A DNA stretch of 24,049 nucleotides from the NCBI GenBank assembly GCA_900770875.1, contig CAAGLV010000101.1, positions 1 through 24,049 on the forward strand, read 5' to 3'. This stretch comes from Flavobacteriales bacterium. GTDB taxonomy: Bacteria > Bacteroidota > Bacteroidia > Flavobacteriales > Weeksellaceae. Numbering within the stretch: the first letter of the stretch is position 1; each line of letters begins with the position of its first letter. Shown here one piece after another: positions 1 to 8,710 of the stretch. Both the position numbers and the translations under genes were made by a program. Below the pieces are notes generated by a model. The model was not told where the DNA came from. It saw nothing but the letters and a program-made list of their open reading frames with translations, and made no database searches.

Positions 1-2958
1 GCAAATGCAGAAGTTTCTGCAGATGCAGTCGCACTTCCTCTGGAACGTGCTATTAATGGTGTTCCTGGAATGACATATATGTCTACAGTGACATCGAATG
101 ATGGTTTAACATTAATTCAGGTTTTCTTCGAAGTTGGAGTTGATCCAGATTTAGCAGCAGTTAATGTACAAAACCGTGTAACAACAATCTTAGATGAGTT
201 ACCAGAAGAGGTAATTCGTGCTGGTGTTACAACAGAAAAAGAAGTAAACTCCATGTTAATGTATCTTAACATCACTTCTACAGACGAAAGTCAAGACGAG
301 CAATTTATCTACAACTTTACGGATATTAACATCTTACAAGAGTTAAAACGTATTGATGGGGTTGGTCGTGCAGAAATCATGGGGCAAAAAGAATATTCGA
401 TGCGTGTTTGGTTAGATCCGCAACGAATGCTTGCTTACAACATTTCGGCAGACGAAGTGGTACAAGCTTTACAAAAGCAAAACATTTCGGCTGCGCCTGG
501 TAAAGTTGGTGAAACTTCGGGTAAAACATCTAGCGAATTACAATATGTAATTAAATATACAGGTAAATTCTTCGAGCCAAAACAATACGAAGAAATTCCG
601 GTTCGTGCCGACGAAACTGGTACAATCCTTAAATTAAAAGACATTGCCAAAGTAGAATTTGGAGCAATGAACTACGGAATGGTTTCTAAAACAGATGGTC
701 GCCCTTCGGCTTCTATTATGATGAAACAACGTCCGGGTTCTAACGCCTCTGAAGTAATTAAAAATGTAAAAGCTAAAATGGAGGAATTAAAAGGTACATC
801 TTTCCCTCCTGGTATGGAATTTAATTTAGCTTACGATGTATCTCGTTTCTTAGATGCTTCGATAAGTGCCGTTATCCATACATTAATCGAGGCTTTTATC
901 TTAGTTGCAATTGTAGTATTTATTTTCTTACAAGATTGGCGTTCTACATTAATACCAGTATTAGCAGTTCCAGTAGCATTAGTCGGAACATTTGCTTTTA
1001 TGAATATGTTAGGATTCTCGATTAACTTATTAACGTTATTTGCCTTAGTATTAGCAATTGGTATTGTAGTCGACGACTCCATCGTTGTGGTAGAAGCTGT
1101 TCACGTTAAAATGGAAGAAGGCTTACCTCCTCTTCAAGCAACAATGGAAGCTATGAAAGAGATTGCAGGAGCTGTTGTTGCCATTACTTTAGTAATGACT
1201 GCAGTATTCGTTCCGGTTGCATTTTTAGACGGACCTGTTGGTGTTTTCTATCGTCAATTCTCGTTAACGTTAGCAATCAGTATTATTATTTCGGGTGTTA
1301 ACGCCTTAACATTAGCACCGGTTTTATGTACAATTATTTTAAAACCACACGATCACCACAAAAAGAAAAATATTTTAGATAAAGCATTTGCTCGATTTAA
1401 TAATGGATTCGAAAAATTAACAAGAGGTTATACAAAAGTTTTATCAAAATTTGCGACACGATCATCGGTTACATTCGGTATCTTATTATTATTCGTTGGA
1501 TTAACAGCTATTACAGCCAAATATTTACCTACCGGATTTATTCCAATGGAAGATCAAGGGATGGTATATGTAAGTGTTACAACACCTCAAGGTGCAACAG
1601 TAGAACGTACCGAAGAAGTTTTAGACGAAGTAACTAAAATTGCACAAAAAATTGATGGTGTAGAAAACGTTACAACTTTAGCTGGTTATAGTATTGTTAC
1701 AGAAATTGCCGGTTCATCTTACGGTATGGCCATGATTAACATGAAAGGTTGGGAAGAACGCGATAAATCGGTAAACGATTTAATTGCTGAATTATCAGAA
1801 AAAACAAAAGGTATTGCCGATGCGCAAATCGAAGTTTTTGCTCCACCAACTGTTCCTGGTTTTGGTAATACAAGTGGTTACGAATTACGTTTATTAGACC
1901 GTACAGGAGGTTCTATCGAAAATACAGATAAAGTAACAAAAGAGTTTATTCAGGCTTTAAACGAATCGCCTGAATTAAAGAACAACTTCTCTAGTTTCGA
2001 TGCTACATTCCCTCAATATTTAATTCATATCGATTATGATATGGCGGCTAAAAAAGGTGTATCTGTAGATAATGCAATGTCAACGTTACAAACTTTATTA
2101 GGATCTTACTATGCAACAAACTTTATTCGTTTTAGCCAAATGTATAAAGTAATGGTACAAGCAAGTCCCGAATTTCGCGATACACCTCAAAGTATTTTAA
2201 ACTTATACGTTAAAAACGATAAAGGCGAAATGGTTCCATTCTCTACATTCACAACAATCGAACGTGTTTATGGACCTGAAGTTTTAACACGTTACAACAT
2301 GTATATGTCAGCAATGATTAATGGTGAAGCTGCTCCTGGATACAGTTCTGGAGATGCAATTAAAGCCGTTGAAAAAATTGCTGCCGAAAAATTACCTCGT
2401 GGATTTGACATCGAATGGTCGGGAATGACACGCGAAGAGATTTTATCTGGTAATCAAACCATTTATATCTTCGCTATCTGTTTATTGTTCGTTTACTTAT
2501 TATTAGCGGCACAATACGAAAGTTTCTTATTACCATTACCGGTATTATTAAGTTTACCAACTGGTATTTTTGGATCTTACATAACTTTAAAATTAGTAGG
2601 ATTAGATAACAATATCTATGCGCAAGTTGCATTAGTGATGCTGATTGGTTTATTAGCCAAAAATGCCATCTTAATTGTAGAGTTCGCAATGGCTCGACAC
2701 AAAGACGGACACGATATTGTGAGCTCGGCTATCGAAGGAGCTAAACAACGTTTACGTCCAATCTTAATGACATCATTTGCATTCGTAGCCGGATTAATTC
2801 CGTTATGTTTAGCATCTGGAGCCGGAGCAATTGGTAACCAATCCATCGGATTTGCTGCTGCAGGTGGTATGTTAATTGGTACAATCTTCGGATTAGTAAT
2901 TATCCCAGGATTATACATCTTTTTTGCAAAACTACAAAACAAGAAAAATGAAGCTTAA
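1..2958 (+). CDS. RND efflux pump inner-membrane permease (HAE1/AcrB family), 5'-truncated by window edge
   Basis: Proton-driven inner-membrane permease of a tripartite drug-efflux pump. The reading frame is open from base 1, and the residues before the first Met (position 70) match the AcrB porter domain ('VNVQNRV' follows), so the start lies outside the window. Comparing landmarks with AcrB, about 50 N-terminal residues are missing, including TM1. 985 residues are visible. The proton-relay residues are intact: the TM4 aspartate pair at visible residues 358-359 ('GIVVDDSIVVVE'), the lysine at 887 ('LLAKNAILIVEFA') and the arginine at 919 ('RLRPILMT'). The two-repeat RND layout is clear: TM block, periplasmic porter, TM block. 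The last 11 bases overlap the outer-membrane lipoprotein gene, so the two are co-translated. A membrane-fusion-protein gene is expected just upstream but is outside the window. Substrate cannot be read from sequence. Confidence 0.96.
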   Translation, partial: ANAEVSADAVALPLERAINGVPGMTYMSTVTSNDGLTLIQVFFEVGVDPDLAAVNVQNRVTTILDELPEEVIRAGVTTEKEVNSMLMYLNITSTDESQDEQFIYNFTDINILQELKRIDGVGRAEIMGQKEYSMRVWLDPQRMLAYNISADEVVQALQKQNISAAPGKVGETSGKTSSELQYVIKYTGKFFEPKQYEEIPVRADETGTILKLKDIAKVEFGAMNYGMVSKTDGRPSASIMMKQRPGSNASEVIKNVKAKMEELKGTSFPPGMEFNLAYDVSRFLDASISAVIHTLIEAFILVAIVVFIFLQDWRSTLIPVLAVPVALVGTFAFMNMLGFSINLLTLFALVLAIGIVVDDSIVVVEAVHVKMEEGLPPLQATMEAMKEIAGAVVAITLVMTAVFVPVAFLDGPVGVFYRQFSLTLAISIIISGVNALTLAPVLCTIILKPHDHHKKKNILDKAFARFNNGFEKLTRGYTKVLSKFATRSSVTFGILLLFVGLTAITAKYLPTGFIPMEDQGMVYVSVTTPQGATVERTEEVLDEVTKIAQKIDGVENVTTLAGYSIVTEIAGSSYGMAMINMKGWEERDKSVNDLIAELSEKTKGIADAQIEVFAPPTVPGFGNTSGYELRLLDRTGGSIENTDKVTKEFIQALNESPELKNNFSSFDATFPQYLIHIDYDMAAKKGVSVDNAMSTLQTLLGSYYATNFIRFSQMYKVMVQASPEFRDTPQSILNLYVKNDKGEMVPFSTFTTIERVYGPEVLTRYNMYMSAMINGEAAPGYSSGDAIKAVEKIAAEKLPRGFDIEWSGMTREEILSGNQTIYIFAICLLFVYLLLAAQYESFLLPLPVLLSLPTGIFGSYITLKLVGLDNNIYAQVALVMLIGLLAKNAILIVEFAMARHKDGHDIVSSAIEGAKQRLRPILMTSFAFVAGLIPLCLASGAGAIGNQSIGFAAAGGMLIGTIFGLVIIPGLYIFFAKLQNKKNEA

Positions 2959-4390
2959 TACTTATCCAAAATATATAGCTTTCGGAGTTTTAGCATACGT
3001 CTTAACGGCGTGTGCTACTCCTAAAGTGGCAGATATAAAAACGGTAAAAGAAATTCCAACTGTTGCTAACGAAAGCAATACAACAGCTTTTACACCGTTA
3101 AATTTAAAAACATACTTTAACGATCCCGATTTAATTAAATTATTCGATCAGGTAGTTGAAGCCAATCCCGATTTATTAATTGCACAAGAACGCGTTACAA
3201 TGGCAAATAGCTATTTACAACGTGCAAAAATGAATCTACTTCCTTCTTTAGAAGCTGGTGTAATCGCTTCTGGAGATCACTACGGAAAATACACCATTGA
3301 TGGTGTTGGTAATTACGATACCAATTTATCAACTAACATTGCAAAAGATCAAAAAGTAAATACCGATGTTACACCTAATTATTGGTTAGGAGCTCGTAGT
3401 AGTTGGGAGATTGATGCTTGGGGAAAATTAAAAAATCAGCGCGAAGCTGCTCAAAAAAGATATTTTGCTTCTGCAGAAGGAGTTAATCTATTAAAAGTTG
3501 AATTATTTACGGATATTGCTAATTTATACTATCAATTAGTAACGTTAGATACTCGCTTAAAAATTTACCAAGAAAACTACAATTTACAACAACGCGCTTA
3601 CGAAATTGTTGTAGCACAACGTCAGATTGGTAAAGCGACCGAATTAGCTGTTCAGCAATTTAATGCACAAAACAAAAACATCTTAGCCGAAATCGAGCAT
3701 CTTAAAGCGCAGATTGTTGCTGTAGAACAAGCGATTCAAACGTTAACAGGATCTTACGGAGGCGAAATTACTCGTGGAACCGAATTAATGAAATCGAATA
3801 AAGAAGTTTTAAATCAAAACATCGATATTCAAAATATTATTCATTCAAGACCTGATGTGGCTGCAAATTATTTTGTTTTAGAAGCAACTCATGCTGATGC
3901 GAAAGCTGCAAGAGCTGCATTTTATCCAAAAATCGGAATTGATGCACAAGTGGGATTAAACTCATTTTCGGCAGAAACATTTTTCCGCCCAAGTTCGTTA
4001 GCGGGTCAATTATTAGGTGGATTAATGGTGCCTATTTTTAATAAAGGACAATTAAAACACGAGTTTAACATTGCCAATACCGAACAAGAAATTGCATTTT
4101 TAACGTATCAAAAAAGTGTCACTTCTTCTTTTAACGAATTACAATCAATTCTAAAACAAATTACAATTTTTGAAAAAGTTTTAGATTTAAAAGGACAAGA
4201 AGTAAATCATTTAGAACGTGCAATTGTTGTTTCTAACGAATTATACATTACGGGTTATGCGAATTATATCGAATTAATTAATACGCAAAAAACGAAATTA
4301 CAAGCGCAATTAGATTTATTAACAATCGAAAGCGAAAATACACGCAATAATGTTTTATTGTTTAAAGCATTAGGTGGAAAATTAAACTAA
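2948..4390 (+). CDS. TolC/OprM-like outer-membrane efflux lipoprotein (NodT family)
   Basis: Outer-membrane channel of the RND pump encoded just upstream. I chose the ATG at 2948 over the TTG at 2924 because it gives a clean lipoprotein signal: KLNTYPK, a hydrophobic stretch, then lipobox LTAC with the acylated Cys at residue 22. The 480-residue protein has the length and periodic helical composition of OprM-type proteins, with two outer-membrane-efflux repeats. Features include 'SWEIDAWGKLKNQREAA' in the first repeat and 'RPDVAANYFVLEATHADAKAARAAFYPKIG' split across the second. The gene overlaps the permease gene by 11 bases and ends before a strong terminator, so it is the last gene of the efflux operon. 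The specific drug range is unknown. Confidence 0.94.
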   Translation: MKLNTYPKYIAFGVLAYVLTACATPKVADIKTVKEIPTVANESNTTAFTPLNLKTYFNDPDLIKLFDQVVEANPDLLIAQERVTMANSYLQRAKMNLLPSLEAGVIASGDHYGKYTIDGVGNYDTNLSTNIAKDQKVNTDVTPNYWLGARSSWEIDAWGKLKNQREAAQKRYFASAEGVNLLKVELFTDIANLYYQLVTLDTRLKIYQENYNLQQRAYEIVVAQRQIGKATELAVQQFNAQNKNILAEIEHLKAQIVAVEQAIQTLTGSYGGEITRGTELMKSNKEVLNQNIDIQNIIHSRPDVAANYFVLEATHADAKAARAAFYPKIGIDAQVGLNSFSAETFFRPSSLAGQLLGGLMVPIFNKGQLKHEFNIANTEQEIAFLTYQKSVTSSFNELQSILKQITIFEKVLDLKGQEVNHLERAIVVSNELYITGYANYIELINTQKTKLQAQLDLLTIESENTRNNVLLFKALGGKLN

Positions 4391-4416
4391 TTTTTTAGTT
4401 GAATTTTAGTTGAACT

Positions 4417-4454
4417 ATAGTAGAAGAAGCTTCGGTTTCTTCTACTATTTTTTT
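4417..4454 (+). terminator. Intrinsic terminator of the efflux operon with UUCG tetraloop
   Basis: A 14-bp stem (4417-4430 with 4435-4448, one G-U pair) is closed by C-G around the loop TTCG. This is the extra-stable cUUCGg tetraloop. It is followed by a run of T to 4454. It lies 26 bases after the lipoprotein stop. The T-run is only on the plus-strand side, so it acts rightward. Confidence 0.9.
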
Positions 4455-4478
4455 ATATCTACATCAAAATTAAATCTC

Positions 4479-4486
4479 TATTTTTG
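4479..4486 (+). promoter_or_regulatory. Bacteroidota -7 box (TATTTTTG) for the nuclease-helicase gene
   Basis: An exact TAnnTTTG match 30 bases before the ATG at 4517 and just after the upstream terminator. No TTG is seen at the usual -33 distance, so this is moderate evidence. Confidence 0.45.
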
Positions 4487-4516
4487 ATGAAATTTTTACG
4501 CGAATCTTTTTAAAAC

Positions 4517-7500
4517 ATGATGATGATTAATCCACAAGATGGTACACGATATTTAGAAGAAATTTTAGCCATTCAAAACAGTAATAAACCAATTACTTCT
4601 AAATATTTAGATTTAAAACGATTAATTGAATCCATTGCTTTTGAGTTAACAAAAAGCGAAAAACTTACATTTTCTAACTTATTTTCTAAGTTATCATTCA
4701 TCTGTAACACGCATAAAGTTTCTACAAAAATCCATTCGTTTCGTAAGGTTGCGCGTAAAGTTGAATCCGAATCGTATCAGCCCGAAGAACAAGAATATTT
4801 TACACATTTAATGTACGTTTCGCAGTTCGTTGCTTCGATTTACGAAGTAATGACACCTGCCGAATTAATGTACTTTTTTCCTGCAAAAGAATATTATTCA
4901 AACAAAATAATCGCTCGTCAACGCATCAAAAAAATGCGTGTTCAGATTATCGAAATCAAATCAGATTGCTTAATTTGTGATTACGAAGAAAACGAAACGG
5001 GCGAATACATCACTGTACAAATCGACGAAGATGGCGTAAACGAGAAATTTAAATCCATCAAAAACTTTTGGGAAGGTGCACAATTAAATCTGATTAATGT
5101 AACAGTGGACGAAGAAGATATCTATCATCCTCGATTTATTATTTTAGAACCCGATTACCTAATTAATATTTCGGCAATTGCCGAATGTTTTCAGGATTAT
5201 GGCACTTCTCCTCTACACTATTTACAAAAAAAGTTTGAAGCTTCGCCTAACAATAAAGCCATTCGATTAGGAAATTTCGCTAATCTTGTGGTGGATCATT
5301 TTACAACCGAAGGAATTGAAAATGTCGATTTCAATGAAATTTTTTCAGAAGATTTTAAAAACAACCCACTCGAATTTGCTGCTTGTAAAGATTTAGTGCA
5401 AAACGAAAAATTTAAAGAATATTACCAAGAAGCAAAAGGTCATTTCGAACGCATAAAAAAAACAATCGAAAACGAATTTAAATCCTACGAAATTGATTTA
5501 GATCGTGCCATTTTAGAACCTTCTTTTCTGTGTGAACAATATGGGATACAAGGACGTTTAGATATTTTAGATTTAAACCCTGAAGGTAAAAATAAAATTG
5601 TCGAGCTAAAATCTGGTAGTACCGCTTATCCAGATGATGGAACAAAAGTAAAGGACAATCATGCAGTTCAGTTATTTTTATATTATCAATTAATTGGCGT
5701 TTTATACGAACTAAATTTTAACGAAATTACCAATAATACAGATGGATACATAATGTATTCGAAAGCTTTTCAAGGTAATTTACGTTACGATAAACCCAAC
5801 TTATCTCGTGTACAAAGCATTTTAGATTTACGTAATCAAATCATTGTAAACGAACACATATTAAGCAACGGCGATTTGCAAAAAATAGCGAGCTTAATCA
5901 ATCAAATAAATGCAGGAAGTTTAATTACTTCTAAAAAAATCAATCAACGTTTTAAAGAAATTATCGAAGAACAAATCGATCATTTTCAGTATCCCATAAA
6001 AACAAGTTCGCCTTTAGAAAAAGAATATTTTTATTCCTTTACAAGCTTTATTGCAAAAGAACATTATTTAGCGCAATTAGGTTTAGGACAATCCACAACA
6101 AATAACGGATTGGCAAGTTTGTGGTTGAATAGTTTTGAGGAAAAAACAAAGAATTTTGAAATTATTTATGATTTAGAAATTGTAGATAATCAGATTGCAA
6201 CCGATCAAAAAGAAATGATTTTGAAACGAAGCAATCCTAACAACGATTTTATTTCGCTACGCGAAGGCGATATCTGTATTTTATATCCTCGAAACAAGCC
6301 AACAGATTCGGTTTTAAGTAACCAGATTTTTAAATGTTCCATTAAATCGATTTCGCGCGAATACATTACGTTACAATTTAGATACAAACAACCCAATTTA
6401 CATTTTTTCGAATCCATTGCAATTGATACCAAATGGGCTTTAGAACGCGATTTTATGGACAATTCGTTTACATCGATGTATCGTAACTTGTATGCGTTTA
6501 TGAAAAGTAATCCAACTACTAAACAAGTATTACTAAATCAACGAAATCCGTTCAGCGAAATGGATTATACGTTTCATAAAGATCATTTATCAACAGAGCA
6601 AAATCGCATTTTAAAGAAAGCGCTTTCGTCTCAAAATTATTTCTTATTAAATGGACCTCCTGGCACAGGAAAAACATCGATTATTATTAACGAATTGGTA
6701 AAAGAAATCTTTTATAATTCGGACAAACATATTTTATTGGTTGCTTACACCAATCGTGCCGTTGATGAGCTTTGCGAAAGTATTAATGAAGCGATTGGCG
6801 ACGAAGTAGATTACAAATTTATTCGCATCGGAAACGAATTAACTTGCGCGCCCGAACATCGCGAAAAAATGTTACATGTTGTAATTGAAAAGATAGAAAA
6901 CGAACTGAACGAAAAAGGTGAAAAATTTAATAGAAAAGTGATTGTTGACCTAATTCAGCAACAACGCATTTTTGTTTCTACAGTTGCTTCATTATCTTCA
7001 AAATCAGAAATTTTAGATTTAAAAAAATTCGATACCATTATTATTGATGAAGCTTCACAAATTTTAGAACCTCAGATTATTGGTTTATTACCAAAAGCGA
7101 AACGTTTTATTATGATTGGCGATCATAAACAATTACCTGCCATCGTTTTACAATCACCCGATTTTGCACGTACAAATTCAGAAAAATTAGAAGAAATTGG
7201 ATTATACAATCGTAAAAACTCGTTGTTTGAACGTTTGTACGAATATTGCGAAAAAAACGAATTAGCGTATGCTTACGATCAATTAACGTATCAAGGACGA
7301 ATGCACCATGAAATTGCCGATTTCCCGAATCAGTTTTTTTATGATGGGAAATTAAATGTCGCTTTCGATTTAGATCATTTATCCGAAAATGCAAAACAAG
7401 CCTTACAACGCCAACGTGCAGTTTTAACTTTAAATCCGATTGATGAAACAAATAAAATTCAGCAATTAGTAACGCAAAAACGATTTGCTTTTATCGCTGT

Positions 7501-7969
7501 TGAAGAAAATCCATATTTACCGAAAACAAATATTCAAGAAGCTGATTACGTGATTCAAATCGTCGAAGAAATCATCAAATTATACAAATACAACAATAAG
7601 ATATTTGATGCAAAAAAATCAATTGGAATTATTGCACCTTTCCGAAATCAAATTGCATTAATAAAACATAAATTAGAATTAGCTAAAATTCCGAATTTCG
7701 AAAACATAACTGTCGATACAGTAGAACGTTACCAAGGAAGTCAGCGCGATATTATTATTTATAGTTTTGCAGCTAAACACTTTGCTCAATTAAATGCATT
7801 GGTTAATTTAAACGACCAAGGAAATGTAGATCGTAAATTAAATGTTGCTTTAACTCGCGCAAAAGAACAATTATTCTTAATTGGTAACAACGAAATCTTA
7901 AAAGAGAATAAAATTTTGAATCAGCTTTTAGCTTATTTAAAAGAAAAAGATGCATATATTGAGTTTTAA
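4517..7969 (+). CDS. Dna2-like PD-(D/E)XK nuclease fused to SF1 (UPF1-like) helicase
   Basis: A 1150-residue protein with three visible parts. Residues 1 to about 320 match nothing I recognise. A Cas4/RecB-type nuclease core follows: 'GRLD' with D349, 'VELKSG' with E363 and K365, and QxxxY at Q385/Y389, all catalytic positions present. The C-terminal half is an SF1B helicase: Walker A GPPGTGKT 713-720, Walker B DEAS from 844, motif III GDHKQLP 868-874, 'VERYQG' 1069-1074 and motif VI NVALTRAK 1109-1116. The order nuclease then helicase is that of Dna2. The Fe-S cysteine cluster that follows the nuclease in Dna2/Cas4 is absent: there is no cysteine at about residues 385-480. Expected activity is ATP-driven unwinding with single-strand cleavage in DNA repair or replication, or possibly phage defence; this is inference. 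ATGs at 4517, 4520 and 4523 are equally plausible starts. A small membrane-protein gene starts 15 bases downstream. Confidence 0.9.
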   Translation: MMMINPQDGTRYLEEILAIQNSNKPITSKYLDLKRLIESIAFELTKSEKLTFSNLFSKLSFICNTHKVSTKIHSFRKVARKVESESYQPEEQEYFTHLMYVSQFVASIYEVMTPAELMYFFPAKEYYSNKIIARQRIKKMRVQIIEIKSDCLICDYEENETGEYITVQIDEDGVNEKFKSIKNFWEGAQLNLINVTVDEEDIYHPRFIILEPDYLINISAIAECFQDYGTSPLHYLQKKFEASPNNKAIRLGNFANLVVDHFTTEGIENVDFNEIFSEDFKNNPLEFAACKDLVQNEKFKEYYQEAKGHFERIKKTIENEFKSYEIDLDRAILEPSFLCEQYGIQGRLDILDLNPEGKNKIVELKSGSTAYPDDGTKVKDNHAVQLFLYYQLIGVLYELNFNEITNNTDGYIMYSKAFQGNLRYDKPNLSRVQSILDLRNQIIVNEHILSNGDLQKIASLINQINAGSLITSKKINQRFKEIIEEQIDHFQYPIKTSSPLEKEYFYSFTSFIAKEHYLAQLGLGQSTTNNGLASLWLNSFEEKTKNFEIIYDLEIVDNQIATDQKEMILKRSNPNNDFISLREGDICILYPRNKPTDSVLSNQIFKCSIKSISREYITLQFRYKQPNLHFFESIAIDTKWALERDFMDNSFTSMYRNLYAFMKSNPTTKQVLLNQRNPFSEMDYTFHKDHLSTEQNRILKKALSSQNYFLLNGPPGTGKTSIIINELVKEIFYNSDKHILLVAYTNRAVDELCESINEAIGDEVDYKFIRIGNELTCAPEHREKMLHVVIEKIENELNEKGEKFNRKVIVDLIQQQRIFVSTVASLSSKSEILDLKKFDTIIIDEASQILEPQIIGLLPKAKRFIMIGDHKQLPAIVLQSPDFARTNSEKLEEIGLYNRKNSLFERLYEYCEKNELAYAYDQLTYQGRMHHEIADFPNQFFYDGKLNVAFDLDHLSENAKQALQRQRAVLTLNPIDETNKIQQLVTQKRFAFIAVEENPYLPKTNIQEADYVIQIVEEIIKLYKYNNKIFDAKKSIGIIAPFRNQIALIKHKLELAKIPNFENITVDTVERYQGSQRDIIIYSFAAKHFAQLNALVNLNDQGNVDRKLNVALTRAKEQLFLIGNNEILKENKILNQLLAYLKEKDAYIEF

Positions 7970-7984
7970 AATCACTAAAAAAAT

Positions 7985-8440
7985 ATGAATGTAGCACTTC
8001 TCGAGGTAATTTTAAATATTCCTTGTTTAATATTAATTGCCTTAATTTTTGCATCTCCGTTTTATATCAATAAAAAAACAAGCTATTTAAATTTCAATAG
8101 ACTTGTTAAGATTACCTATTTAATTATGATTAACGCTATAATTTCGGGATTTTTAACATTCGTTTATTTTTATTGGTCAATTGAATTATCCAATCATATT
8201 TTACTAGAAAAAATGGGATATGATACAAACGGTTGGAATGAATATGAATGTTTAAAGAATATCAATCCCAAAAATATTGAGAAAGCAAAAGAAATTCTTT
8301 TTGTTCAAGAAGGAATTGGTTGGCCCTTAAAAGCTATTATAAATTTTATAATAATTGTTTTACCTTATGAAATCGTTATAAGTATAATCTTAGGGATAAG
8401 AAGTAAAACTAACATCATTTTTCCTAAAAACATCATTTAA
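7985..8440 (+). CDS. Small unknown membrane protein, three predicted TM segments
   Basis: A 151-residue protein I do not recognise. Hydrophobic stretches at about residues 3-25, 42-66 and 116-140 look like membrane helices. Between the second and third is a polar loop of about 50 residues with 'GYDTNGWNEYECLKNINPKN' and a single Cys. The C-terminal tail after TM3 is short and basic. The gene starts 15 bases after the nuclease-helicase stop with no terminator or recognisable promoter between, so the two are probably co-transcribed. Base and codon use resemble the neighbours. Whether it works with the nuclease-helicase cannot be told from sequence. Confidence 0.7.
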   Translation: MNVALLEVILNIPCLILIALIFASPFYINKKTSYLNFNRLVKITYLIMINAIISGFLTFVYFYWSIELSNHILLEKMGYDTNGWNEYECLKNINPKNIEKAKEILFVQEGIGWPLKAIINFIIIVLPYEIVISIILGIRSKTNIIFPKNII

Positions 8441-8451
8441 ATTAAAAAGCG

Positions 8452-8459
8452 TATATTTG
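8452..8459 (+). promoter_or_regulatory. Bacteroidota -7 box (TATATTTG) for the DEAD-box helicase transcript
   Basis: An exact TAnnTTTG match 12 bases after the membrane-protein stop. If used, it makes a leader of about 245 bases before the helicase ATG at 8711. No TTG is found at the usual upstream spacing. Confidence 0.45.
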
Positions 8460-8464
8460 TAATA

Positions 8465-8710
8465 ATTATCATTTATACGGAACTGATTATTTTTTCTGCT
8501 TAGTCAGTTTATTCTTACCTCAGTTAAATTCGCAATTATTTTTATAATCTAATCAAGATTATATGTTTTGCAAAGACTAATCATTATTAAGTTTAATGGG
8601 CTTCCGATCTAAATTATAACAACTAATTTATAGTAAATTAGCGATTAATCGCTGTGGTTATTTATATCACTAATCACACAAAAAGATGCGGAAGCATCAC
8701 TCATTAAAAC
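8465..8710 (+). promoter_or_regulatory. Long structured 5' leader of the DEAD-box helicase gene
   Basis: This gene-free stretch holds six hairpins in the helicase's direction: 8481-8489 with 8501-8509 (9 bp, one G-U); 8543-8550 with 8556-8563 (8 bp); 8624-8630 with 8634-8640 (7 bp, 3-base loop); the self-complementary 8641-8652; 8653-8660 with 8671-8678 (8 bp, one G-U); and 8685-8689 with 8694-8698, a GC-richer 5-bp stem capped by a GGAA (GNRA-type) loop 12 bases before the ATG. Long leaders on DEAD-box RNA helicase genes are known in other bacteria, where they serve cold induction or autoregulation. That role here is inference. No intrinsic terminator is visible inside the leader, so control would more likely act on translation or RNA stability. 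Confidence 0.5.

Noticed and set aside
2474..2942. Minus-strand open frames of 71 and 108 codons inside the RND permease gene
   Set aside because: Shadows of the strongly conserved TM region on the other strand.
6205..7451. Minus-strand open frames of 85 and 113 codons inside the nuclease-helicase gene
   Set aside because: Antisense frames within a clear conserved gene; their sequences show no domain and look like reverse translations of the helicase codons.
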